The notes under the pieces: generated by a model
Told to the model about the DNA's origin: nothing
Seen by the model: only the letters and a program-made list of their open reading frames with translations
Database searches by the model: none
Position numbers and translations under genes: made by a program
Assembly: GCA_017979445.1 (NCBI GenBank)
Contig: CM030714.1
Span: 9,431,049-9,495,048, forward strand
Origin: Akebia trifoliata
Taxonomy: Eukaryota > Streptophyta > Magnoliopsida > Ranunculales > Lardizabalaceae
Direction of reading: 5' to 3'
Length of the DNA stretch: 64,000 nt
Shown: positions 46,787 to 57,272 of the stretch, piece by piece
Layout: every line of letters begins with the position of its first letter
Numbering within the stretch: the first letter of the stretch is position 1

Positions 46787-47171
46787 TCAAAGGTGTAACA
46801 AGTAAGCTCGTAAAAATTTCTTAATTGTCCTATTTTATCTATTGTAATTAGAGAGAACTTCTAGCTTTATTTTATAGCACTACAAGGTGTCATGTGCAAA
46901 AACACATGTATCAAGAGGGTTTATTTGAATTTAATATAATAATTAAAAGATTTTTGAATAATACATAGTTTAAAAAAAAAAGATTTTTTTGTAATTTCAA
47001 AAATTAATAATATAATTTCAAGCTCATAGACTCGTGGGAGTGCAATTTTCTTGGTGTTTATCAGAATAACTTGATTATATAATGCAAAAGTGAGGGAACT
47101 TGCGAGATAAAAATTCTAGTGTCAAACGACTTCTACTCCGACTTCTCTTGTTATAATAGTAAAGATAAAAA

Positions 47172-47829
47172 CCCTAATTAATAAAAAAAAAAAAATAAAT
47201 AAATAAAATAAAAGATATCAATTATTAATACAAATGTACTAAATCACCCAATTTCTCTTTATTTTAGGGTTAAATTTAAATTAAGAGAAAAACATGATCC
47301 ACTATCTCCTCTCTTCGTTTTACCCTCCTCTTTTCCTCGAGCTTGAGAAACATCAATGAATTACTGGAAAAGGGTCACAATAAAGGATTTGTATTTTATA
47401 TAAATAAAATATTTTTGAAAGTTTTTCATGTGAAAGAACATTAAAAATATTTTCATCCCAAAATAATCAAATCCAAGTTGGCTTAAAAGACTAAAGTTGA
47501 TAATAAAAAAAAAAAAAATAAATAAAATAAAAGATATCAATTATTGATACAAATGTACTAAATCACCCAATTTCTCTTTATTTTAGGGTTAAATTTAAAT
47601 TAAGAGAAAAACATGATCCACTATCTCCTCTCTTCGTTTTACCCTCCTCTTTTCCTCGAGCTTGAGAAACATCGATGAATAACTGGAAAAGGGTCACAAT
47701 AAATGATTTGTATTTTATATAAATAAAATATTTTTGAAAGTTTTTCATGTGAAAGAACATTAAAAATATTTTCATCCCAAAATAATCAAATCCAAGTTGG
47801 CTTAAAAGACTAAAGTTGATAAAAAAAAA
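47172..47829. repeat. Tandem duplication, 319-base period
   Basis: AAAGATATCAATTATT at 47211 and at 47530, and CTAAAGTTGA at 47491 and 47810, both give a spacing of 319. The two units are almost identical and each is bounded by an A/TAAA-rich run, which probably seeded the duplication. High identity suggests it is recent. Confidence 0.9.
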
Positions 47830-48498
47830 AAATTCTTATATTATTTGAAAAAAGAAGTTGAAGGAATATCCAAAACAAAAATGTTCAATTTTCGACTAAA
47901 AGAACTGAGAATTCAAATGTAAAAAGATGGGATTTTATTTACTTTTAAGTGATATAAAATTAAGTTCATCATCCTAGCCTATTCTAGAAAAGTAAAGAAA
48001 AAGGAAAAAAAAAAATACTAAGAGTGTGTGCTTATAGAAGAAATGGGAATATGGTTTGGATTGTTGCCATCTACATCTTTGACATCTTATTTGATTTTGA
48101 TGATCAATATTTTAGAAAAAAATGGTGTATCAATAGAAATTCTCATATAACTCTCCTCACCATAAAAGGAAAAATCATTCCACCCATAGAAATCTTATAT
48201 GGTTCTGATCTTGTAGTTGATGGATCACATGGGGTTGTTGCGTAGGGCCCATTTAGGCATCAATAGTTTTGAAAAATGATTAAAGGATAAAACAAATAAC
48301 TAATCATGTTTAGTAGTTAATCTTCAAATTTAGAAAAATACAACATTATAAAACATTAGTAAAGTAGGAAAATACATTCCATATATATAAACCAATCATG
48401 TTCAGTAGTTAACCTTCAAATTTAAAAAAATAAAACATTATAAAACATTAGTAAAGTAAATAAAATACCTTCCATACATAGGGTCTTCTTAATTAGTG
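47830..48498. other. Gene-free AT-rich stretch
   Basis: It contains a second short direct repeat: CATTATAAAACATTAGTAAAG with ACCAATCATGTTCAGTAGTTAA at 48300-48380 returns at about 48390-48460. No gene recognised. Confidence 0.5.
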
Positions 48499-48642
48499 TC
48501 CTAAGGGCACACGTTAAAGTACAATAAATACAGTTTGAAAATTGGATTTTGTATTAAAAAAATTCTTAATTTTTTTTTTATACCAAAATACCCTCAAATT
48601 CTGATTTCCAAAGTGTATTTATTGCACCGAGGGCACACGTTA
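48499..48642. repeat. Short MITE with GGGCACACGTTAA ends
   Basis: TAAGGGCACACGTTAAAGTA with CAATAAATACAGTTTG on the left is mirrored by AAAGTGTATTTATTGCACCG and GGGCACACGTTAATA on the right. A related, diverged copy lies at about 39170-39300 (GTGCCCTAAGGGCACATATTAA). Confidence 0.5.
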
Positions 48643-48699
48643 ATATAATAGTATGGTTGGTAAAGAAGTGGGTTCAAATGTATTAGGAGAACCAAATAA

Positions 48700-49692
48700 A
48701 TTATAAATTAAGTACTTAATTAACTACCTACCTACCGTTTACATCGTATGATACGCATCTCAATGAAAAATCCACTGTCCGTCCTGCACAGATCAGGACA
48801 GCAACTTTAGTACACGTGGCAGAAGATTATGCTATTTTCCTTCCATGCGGAGAACAGAGAGGTAGAGAGAGAGAAACTCCTCATCTCCATGTTCATCTTA
48901 TCTTTTGTTCATTTTTTTTGTGGGGGCAATGATGTCATGTTTCCGGGTCATTGATTGTCAATGAGCCCATCTCATTTCCCAAAATGACACGTCACCCTAT
49001 ATTGGCCCCACTTATATCTATCTAATCTCATCGTGAAATGAACGAAAATTCATGGGCTGTGGGGCCTAGTAGTTGTTCCACGTGTCATATTGTGCATCAT
49101 CACACATTTGCATGCCGTGTTTGTACTTTGGACCTACTCATTATTCGCCACGTATGTATGTTTGACATGATACATGATCCATTATAATGGTATGGATGAT
49201 GACATGACATGATATGACATACGTTGGCGTGTCTTTGGGGGGTATTTTTGGGATTGAGAAGATAATACTGTCAGCTACGTACAGTGTCTTTATGTTAAAA
49301 GACCATCTTATAATTCTCGATATTTACAACACAAATATAGTCAATGGTCTAAAAATTAGAATGACATACGCTCTAAGGCTGACGGCAACGGTTGCGAGTC
49401 GTAATTTGGAAGATGGTCCAACAAGTTACATAAGTGATAAATGGAGGACAAGAAGAAACGAAGAAGAGAGTGTGTCGTCCTCTTTCTCTCTCTAAAATCA
49501 GATACATAAAAGAAAGAACGTTTCTTTCTTTCTTTCTCTCTCTCTCTCTCTAATTTTGCAGGTCGATCGAATATAGATGATTCGAAGATCATGATCGATT
49601 GATCGATTTAACAGAAAATTTTACGATTACAGATAGTTTTTTTTAGAGAGGAATCGTTGAGAACTGTTGTGGTTTCTTTTGAATTTCGATTC
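48700..49692 (+). promoter_or_regulatory. Promoter and 5' UTR of the CID-type gene
   Basis: CACGTG G-box cores lie at 48813-48818 (in ACACGTGGC, an ABRE-like context) and 49079-49084, with a related GCCACGTA near 49148 and GCATGC near 49110. A CT-rich tract (CTTT and CT repeats) at 49522-49551 ends in TTTTGCAG, either a 5' UTR pyrimidine patch or the acceptor of a 5' UTR intron. The transcription start cannot be fixed. The motifs suggest bZIP/bHLH input, which is inference. Confidence 0.45.
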
Positions 49693-51713
49693 ATGGCGGT
49701 TGTTGAGAACTCAGGTGTTGATTTAGGGATTAATGTTAGTTCTTCAACTAGAAATTTCCACACAGCAGAACCAGATTCAAATCCTCCAAACGATCTCGAT
49801 CAAACACAGTCGAATCATTTAGGGGTTCGGATGATCGATCCTCATCATGATCAGACATTTCAGATGAAGATTCATCAATTTCATCAACAACATCAACAAT
49901 CGATGAACCACAATACTCATTCTCAGCTTCAGCTCAACCTCGATCAAGGATCGAAGAACAACGGTGTTCATAAGATACAAACTGGAGAGATTACTACTTC
50001 TGTGAAGTCTGGATTCGGACATCCGCAACATCAGCTTACGAACGGTGGCGATTTTCAGAGAAATGGAGATGTTAGTGAGGGTTTCAAACGAGATATGAGG
50101 GATTTGGAAGAACTTCTCTCGAAGTTGAATCCTATGGCCGAAGAATTCGTTCCGCCCTCACTTGCTAACCATGGATCGAGTGGTGGATTTTATACTAACA
50201 ACTTCATGATTCAGAACAGCTTCGCTAATGGCATTTCTGATGGAAATACTGGTAGAAGGGTACGATCGTTCAGATTTTTCTAATATTTTTTTTCCATTTA
50301 TGTTTAATTTCCATTGATGGGTTTTACATTTTTTGATTCTTAAGTTTTATTATGGGTTTCGTTTTTTTTAGAAGAAGAATAACTATAGTCAAGGGAAGAG
50401 GAGAATGAACAGCCGAACAAGTATGGCACAAAGGGAAGAGATAATTAGGAGAACTGTATATGTCTCTGACATTGATCATTTGGTAAAAAATTTACAACTT
50501 TTTTCCTCAGTTTCTATTTTTCTCTGTGTTTTGGTTTTGTTTGCTTGTCCAATAATACTGAAAAACATGACTTAATGTTTCTTTTTTTTTGTTGTTGTTA
50601 TTTTTAGGTTACTGAAGAACAACTTGCTGCCCTTTTCATCAATTGTGGACAGGTAATAAACCCAATGTTTCTTTTTGATCATCTTAAGTGCATTTGGTTT
50701 TGCTAATGGCTTCTTATATTTCTGAACAATTTTTGCCTTTTGATCATCTTAGATGCATTTGGTTTTGCTAATGAGTTCTTATATTTCTGAACAATTTTCG
50801 GTTTTTGATCATCTTAGATGCATTTGGTTTTATAAATGAGTTGTTATATATTTCTGAACAATTATTACTTTTGTGGATGAAGGTGGTTGATTGCCGTATA
50901 TGTGGCGATCCTAATTCCGTTCTTCGTTTTGCATTCATTGAGTTTACTGATGAGGGTAATTTTCACAACCATAATAGTCTCTTTTTGTCTTGGTTTTTGT
51001 TTTAAATGAACTTAGGGTTGTTAATTGTTTGTAAGGTAAAAGTTATTTCTGTTTTTCGGTTTGTGCCAATTCAGAAGGTGCAAGGGCTGCCTTAAGTCTA
51101 GCAGGGACAATGCTTGGATACTACCCAGTAAGGGTGCTTCCCTCGAAAACTGCAATAGCACCTGTTAACCCTACTTTTTTACCGAGGGTGAGTAGGTCTT
51201 GTGATTATAGTGGTTTATTTCTGTCTCTTTGATTGTATTTCTTCATAAGTTTCCATGTAGTTGGCACTAGAAATTAGTGCATTATTAGTTTTGTTAATCA
51301 ACATTATTTCTTGCAAACTTATGATTAACTCTGTTCTTGTGGTCTTCAGTCTGAAGATGAACGGGAGATGTGTGCGAAAACCATCTATTGTACAAATATT
51401 GACAAGAAGGTAGTTGTGGGATTTTTCTAGTATTCTTGTCTTTGGTGGAGATTGTGAATGTCTTTCTGTTCATTTGGTGTAGGTTTCTCAAGCAGATGTC
51501 AAGCTCTTCTTTGAATCGCTCTGTGGAGAGGTATGTTACTGATACTGAAACAAAACATAGAATTATAGAAGTCCTGCTTGTTTAACTGTTTACTTTAATT
51601 TCAGAAAGTGAAGATTTGATGAGGCGCTTATCTTTTTGGTGTAGGTTTATCGCTTAAGACTGCTCGGAGACTATCATCATTCTACCCGTATCGCTTTTGT
51701 TGAGTTTGTAATG
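49693..51713 (+). CDS. CID8-13-type PABP-interacting protein, PAM2 motif plus two RRMs (last exon missing)
   Basis: Exons: 49693-50259, 50372-50482, 50608-50652, 50883-50955, 51075-51187, 51350-51409, 51483-51530 and 51645-51713. Phases agree and all sites are GT-AG, giving 362 residues. The start ATG (MAVVENSG) is chosen over in-frame upstream codons because those are not ATG. Residues 1-136 are low-complexity, rich in His, Gln and Asn. Residues 145-156 (LNPMAEEFVPPS) are a PAM2 motif, the peptide that binds the MLLE domain of poly(A)-binding protein. A basic KKNNYSQGKRR stretch follows. RRM1 spans about 217-292 with RNP2 VYVSDI and RNP1 RFAFIEF. RRM2 begins near 314 with RNP2 IYCTNI and RNP1 RIAFVEF (354-360), then stops at a good donor (ATG|GTAATT). 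In Arabidopsis this class (CID8 to CID13) has one more exon that finishes RRM2. It was not found to 64000. Likely role: mRNA and poly(A)-tail regulation through PABP. Confidence 0.92.
50670..50866 (+). repeat. Intronic tandem triplication, 65-base unit
   Basis: GATCATCTTA begins at 50677, 50742 and 50807, each followed by G(T)GCATTTGGTTTT and TTATATTTCTGAACAATT. It lies wholly in the intron between exons ending 50652 and starting 50883 and stops 16 bases before the acceptor. Confidence 0.9.
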
Positions 51714-52129
51714 GTAATTTCCTCTAGCTCTGTATTTCTGCATACTGAATCCTATATTTTCATTATATGATATTCATGTTGTTGATTCAAAGTAGTTGAG
51801 ATGAGGCATTGTTAATCGAATGAATAAATTACTTTTTCTGGTTACTATGGAGTTAGGAAATTGAAAAATAACTTTTGGTTTGCATGTTATTGCCCATTCT
51901 CTTTGAGGTGGGTCTCTTCCTTGCTATATGGAGCTACATGATTGTTTACAGTAAGCATGTATATATATTATGACTTTCATCACTCCTATTTCTACGATCA
52001 AGTTAGTGTCACGTTGGGAATTCCAATGATTTGTTAAATTGATAATTTTATTAATTTATGTTATTCCAACATCATCTAAGTCTCTATTTGTTAGAACATT
52101 AATTTTTTCGAAAGGAAGTCAACTTATGA

Positions 52130-52550
52130 AAGTGGAATTGGATCCCAATTTTTTGGGACAAGACTTTGATGATGGCGATGAATTGCATTCCCAAGTGTTG
52201 AAGAGACTCTTATGATACACGAGAGAGAAATATTCATCCTCACTTGCATCTTGTATTTGTTAGGATTCATTTTGCTCAGCCGCCCCCGCCCAAAAATTTG
52301 TTGTTTTTTTTGTTTTTTTTTGAGAGAAACTAATAAATAGTAGCCATAGTAGTTCATAAGATAAAGGAGAGTTGATTGAGATTTGGTCATGTACAACAAA
52401 GATCAATGCAAACATCAGTGAGAAGGAACATGCATGTCGGAGCCTCTAAAAGGACAAGAAGATCAAAGAGGATGGGTACGGAGATAGTGAGGAAATATTT
52501 GAAGATACTTAAGGAAGAGATGGCTTTATCTTGACTGAATTGTGATATAT
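52130..52550 (+). mobile_element. RTE-type LINE debris (two pieces)
   Basis: TTTTGGGACAAGACTTTGATGATGGCGATG at 52152-52180 is an RTE-like 3' tail. At 52390-52550 a broken frame, MHVGASKRTRRSKRMGTEIVRKYL, recalls the end of RTE pol (a basic RPK..W..VV block). The tail precedes the pol piece, so two insertions or a rearrangement are implied. Confidence 0.45.
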
Positions 52551-53465
52551 AGACCCTTGTTGGTCTTCAGACCTGCTTCTCCCTTTTCAACCCTTCTAGG
52601 GAAACATAAGTTAATGCAACTTATTGGCTATTTCCTTCTTTCCAATTGTCCCATCAAACCGCTTAGCTTCCGAAGGATTTTTCCTTTTTCTTCGAGAAGG
52701 TCACCCTTTAGTCGATGAAGAGGTTTTTGACTTGTTAAAGAATGAATTATAAAAAATCACATTTTAGAGTGTATTGGGTAAAGTGACAGAAGCTAAAAAG
52801 TGGATGAATTAGTCAACAACATACTGGTATCTATATTGACTTTTATTGATTCATTTTTGTGAATACTCTAGCTTGGTAGTTGCTAAAGTCTTTTGGGTGT
52901 CAAGTGACCTTATTTCATTTTCTGTCTACGTTTAATGATCACTAATTTGCTTGCATGTCAAAATATTGATCTGTTTTTGTGGTATTTCTTGGATTTCTAT
53001 GTTGATGAGCTCTATGACGATTGCTTTTCTTATGGAAACAACTTTTTAGTGACCAAAAAATGTTAAAAAATCAACCTAATAGACTGCGAAGGCATAATTG
53101 TGTAAGAGAACAAGCAATCTTAACTAGGAGGCTGGCCTTATAAATATATTGAGGACTGAAGATTCAGGTTTTTCTGAAGCAATGAGTATAGATGTTCGGA
53201 AAAGTGGTTTTGGATCCTATATTTTCATCAAGTCCACCCCGACATTTTCTTAGAGGTATGACCTTTGGCTCAAGGATTTTTGCTTGAAAAGCTGCTAAGA
53301 TCTGCTGTAGGTATCTCTAGTTCTCATAATCATTAAGTTTTGGGCTTTGAAACCATTTTGGAATTTGGCTGTAGGGCTATTGATATGATTTGGACCTATA
53401 ACAACCTATTTAGGTTACTTGAGATGGTTGAAAATAGAGATTTATTACTTGCCTTTTAAGTCGGT

Positions 53466-54300
53466 TTTTTAAGGTTTTTTTTGATAAAGTATAAACTTTA
53501 TTGAGCCAAAGAACAAGATACAAAGGGTCGGTCGAGGTGATCAACCAAAACGAAGAACCAAACAACAAATCCCATCTAAATACAAAGTCTTCGAAAAACA
53601 CCCCTTTAAAATCAAGAGCTATGTTAGTCCAAAAAAACAACCACCCAAGAATGGTAATCACAAACTCATGACACGACATCGTTTCGTCTTTGAAAACTCT
53701 CTTATTCCTCTCCAACCATATAACCCCCAAGTAATTGCGAAAGCTAAGAGCTTGCATAAAGTTTTCGTTCTCCCCGGAAACAAGTTAAGATCCCAACATA
53801 GAAAGAGAGAAGCTATCAAAATAGGGTGGACCCAACTCACTCTAAAAAGATTGAAAAATTGGGCTCAAATGGTTGAGGTAAAACAACAATGTAATAAGAT
53901 GTGGCCCACCAATTCCCTCGGCTCATTGCAAAGAAAAAAGTTTGGAGTCACAAATAACCTATGAATTAAATAGTCAAGCGTGGGAAGTCTATTGAGCGCA
54001 GCTAACCAAGTAAAGAACCAGACCTTGGAAGGGGTCTTGGCACTCCAAATGAAATCAATTAGGAAAGAGATGTAAGAGCTAGATAAATTTACCATTTCTT
54101 AGGCGAAGGATTTGACTGAGTAGATCTTCCTTTTAGTGAGAGTCCACTCCCTCGTGTTGTCTCTCGTGCGGTCCCATTGTCCCTCATCAAGCTTAGTGGT
54201 ACGGTCAATCAACTCCTGAAACTCATTGAAAACCCTCCTGAATCCCAAATCCCACACAAGTTCATTTCCTTCGAGATTCTAGAATGTAGCACATGGAAAC
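53466..54300 (-). mobile_element. 5'-truncated L1-type LINE, antisense in the last CID intron
   Basis: Poly-T at 53466-53483 marks the 3' tail of a minus-strand element. The minus-strand frames encode the zf-RVT end of a LINE: IDFIWSAKTPSKVWFFTWLA with LHCCF (54095-53865), then WGLYGWRGIREF and WLFFWTNIALDFKGVFFEDF (53760-53530). The C-terminal wording matches the LINE at 156-2310, so both belong to one family. Frameshifts at about 53700 and 53860 and the missing RT make it dead. Confidence 0.85.
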
Positions 54301-54989
54301 CTCTTTTTTGAGGTTGTATTCTCTTACATTAGATGCTATGAAATAAATGTAAGGAAATGTGTAAAAGTGTCTCATCTAAAGGATTATTAAGTTCTTTTGA
54401 GAACTTCTAGCTTTTTTTTGGTTAGCATTTGTCAGAAGGTTTCTCGGATTTTCTGTGAAAATCATGGTTTTGATAGTGATTGAAGTTTTATTAGTTTCTT
54501 TATTATGGCATTCTTCTAGTTGAATTTCAGGAATAGATTTCCCCCGTATCTGCTAAATGGCCCAAAGAGTTTTCGTCAAGCTAAATCTTATAGAGATTTT
54601 AAGGATGATAACTTTATGATGGTTTTATAGTTATTTCTTACTATCGTCTCATAAAATTTTCCTTCAAAGGAACTCACTATTGGAATCCTCAATAAAGAGG
54701 CCAGCTTGTCTATATGCTGTCACTTTAGTGTAACTTTCCTTTAACATCCTCTTCTCTAAGTGACTTTTTAATGCCTAGCATTTTAGCTATATTCTCCTCT
54801 CAAATGAATTGCTCCAAGAATTTGTCTTCTTTTGACAACTACAACAAAAATTGAACCATGAAGGATTTGTTCTTGATTGTTGGCAATTTTTTGGTTTGAG
54901 TGTTGAGAATAATCTGCATGCTAAAGAAATGTTAGTTTTTTTTTGTTTTGTTGTTGTTGTACTTTTTAGCTTTGTAGTCAAGGCAAGCA

Positions 54990-55135
54990 CCTTAGTGAGC
55001 CTCAGGCACGCCTCAAGGTGGGGCGCTCTTAAACCGCCTTAATATGTGAGAGGCGAGGTAGTGTATAAGGAAGGCGCACCAAGGCACATGCCTTGTCTAC
55101 GCCTCAATCAAGGTGCAAGTCGCATGCCTCACTAA
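54990..55135. repeat. GC-ended AGGC/GCCT repeat, copy 2
   Basis: A GC-rich island in AT-rich intron, with AGGC, GCCT, GGCG words at 8-12-base steps (CAGGCACGCCTCAAGGTGGG; AAGGCGCACCAAGGCACATG). Similar to 5735-6045. Confidence 0.45.
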
Positions 55136-55269
55136 AAATTGAAAAAATAAATCATTTTGTTTAAATGAGACACTGGTTTTAGATTAGATTCACATCTTTA
55201 CATTTAAAAAAAGATATTTCTTTTGAAAACTATAATTTCTTATCATTAAAAATGTTGAATTTTATATTG

Positions 55270-55580
55270 TCATTTTTATAGGCCCCGAGCCCATTAGGGC
55301 CGAATTATCGCTCAGTTGACTTAGGCCCGATAGAGGTATATGGTTTGTCGAGGCAGAGCCTACCTTTCTATGACCTAGTTAAACCTCTCAACCAAGCTTG
55401 GCCTGAACCCGCCCATCAATGGCCCTTTTTATGGTTCAAAATATTGAAAGGTATCAGTCGATACTTATCAGTATGGCCAATATCGATAAGAAACATTGAT
55501 CCCCTAGGCATTGAATGTATCGACCAATACAGTATCGATTTTTTTCCTTGACAGAAACATTACTCCGATATGACATTTTA
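55270..55580. other. Two GC-richer patches of repeat-like sequence
   Basis: 55275-55435 has palindromic bits such as GGCCCCGAGCCCATTAGGGCC. 55440-55560 has repeated TATCGAT/ATCGATA words (GGTATCAGTCGATACTTATC; TATCGACCAATACAGTATCG). They look like interspersed repeats; class unknown and no gene seen. Confidence 0.35.
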
Positions 55581-56063
55581 AACCTTGACCCTAATTGTAT
55601 CAAACCAACAATAACACATGTCATTGGCCCTCTTCTACTTGTTTTACTCATTATTATTATTCTTTTTCCTCTCCAATTTTTCTGCTATTGTTGATCATCC
55701 TTCTTCTCAAAATGTTGAATACTTTAACTTGTTTATAAAACTCATATTTATACATATTATAATTACAATATATCTAGAGTCCATATTTTCATTATTTTTT
55801 TGCTCTTGTTAATTTCTGTTTGTATATAAATTTATCAACCCTATCATTGATGTTCATCAACTTTAAGGGATAGGGAGGGGGTTTTATGATGTTTGTGCCC
55901 CCCCTCCCTTTATTTAATTTTTTTATTTTTTTCATTTTTTGTGAATACAAAAAGAAATGAATAGTATAGTTTTCTTTGGGAAGGAGAATTCGTTTCATAA
56001 CGTCATTAGGAGCATTATGGGTTTTCTGTTTTATTGGTGTGAAGTCATTGAGGATTGTAAAGT

Positions 56064-56132
56064 TTTTTTTTTAAATAAGCAAACAATTTTATTGAATAGT
56101 GGTTGAGATGACCAACTGAGAAAGAAACAAGG
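56064..56132 (-). mobile_element. Very short LINE 3' tail
   Basis: Poly-T followed by AAATAAGCAAACAATTTTATTGAATAG and GGTTGAGATGACCAACTGAG. It is aligned word for word with the tails at 9669 and 53466 (TGATAA, TTTATT, GAGGTGACCAACC). Confidence 0.55.
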
Positions 56133-56424
56133 ACTGTAAGGTTTTTCTTTTTAGATGGGATCATGTTGTAATTTAACATTGGAGTTCTCTTATTTATCAA
56201 AAAAAAAAAACATTGGAGTTCTCTTGTTGGGCTGGTATGACATTTTTGGGTTTTCGTTTCTCGTTCTTGTAGACCTCTTGGGTTGCTTAGTAAAATTTAG
56301 TTCATAGAAAATAAAATCCCTTTTAATTTGATTGGTATTCATCTGTCACCTAGCACTTCAGAAGAGCACCTACGCTATAACCATCCATCTCTAATGGTTA
56401 AAATACTCTCAGTAACAGATGTGG

Positions 56425-56520
56425 CTCTAGATGGTAGTGAACGGAGGAACATGATTCTTTTAGCTGCTCCCCTATCTTTGAAATAAGACTTTCATGATGA
56501 TGACGATGACGATGACGATG
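56425..56520 (+). mobile_element. RTE-type LINE 3' tail
   Basis: TAGTGAACGGAGGAACATGA, TTAGCTGCTCCCC, AATAAGACTTTCATGATGATG then a GATGAC run: the end of an RTE pol frame followed by its short tandem tail. Confidence 0.5.
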
Positions 56521-56533
56521 CTATTTTTTTTTT

Positions 56534-56744
56534 TGGCTTAGTGGCAAGCAAAGCCTTGATAAGCTCCTCAGGAAGGGTAGGTCAAGTGTTTGAAACCCCA
56601 CGAAGTAATGAATTCCTTGGGGTCAGATTGACCATCGACTCAGCCAGTTGCACGTGGGACTTTCTGAGGGGGTGTGCGTGTGACTGTGGGATTAGTCTTA
56701 TCTGAAGGGTGGGGATACTACGTAAAGCGAAAAAAAAAAAAAAA
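56534..56744 (+). mobile_element. tRNA-derived SINE
   Basis: A pol III A box (TGGCTTAGTGGCAAG, 56534) and B box (GTGTTTGAAACCCC, about 56585) are correctly spaced for a tRNA head. Downstream lies the plant-SINE body wording GTGGGACTTTCTGAGG and TGTGGGATTAGTC. It ends in a 15-base A-tail at 56730-56744. No gene product; the internal promoter is of the kind TFIIIC recognises. Confidence 0.7.
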
Positions 56745-57272
56745 CAACGAGGAAATGAGATACATATTCTGGCAGGGCTTGGCATATTGCAATGCAACTT
56801 TGAGGTCATTGGTTCACATCTAGCTTACTCACCAAAGGAAAAGACAGATCTTTGACAACTTATGATTACTGGCCATTGGACTAGAGTGCATCCACAATAA
56901 TTTAAATAAAGTATAATACAGTAAAATATATTTTATTTGCAGATGTAGAAAGTTTGAAATTGTGTACTGCCAGTGGGGTTCAACCCAATGTATGAGCAAG
57001 ACATTGTTGGCATGGTATTTTGTTGCACAATATGGCTCTTGATATGATTGAATTTCAGATAGAGCCACATAAATTACTCGAAGGATGAGGCATTGAAAAT
57101 TAATCTTTCATCCATATCAACATGGATAACTAGTATTCCTTCTAGATTACAGGCTTATCTCTGATGATCTTAACTAGGGACGAGAATTATCACCCTTGCT
57201 TATCCAAATAATAGAAAAGAATATATTGAAAAAAGGAAAAATCAAATATTCAAGCTTGAGATGAAGGTTAAT

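Noticed and set aside
48024..48245. 73-codon frame near the CID promoter
   Set aside because: No recognisable family and no splice partners; AT-rich composition makes such frames common here.
56765..56830. Possible second tRNA-like head (GGTCATTGGTTCACATC)
   Set aside because: Only a B-box-like word is visible; no A box at the right distance and no A-tail.
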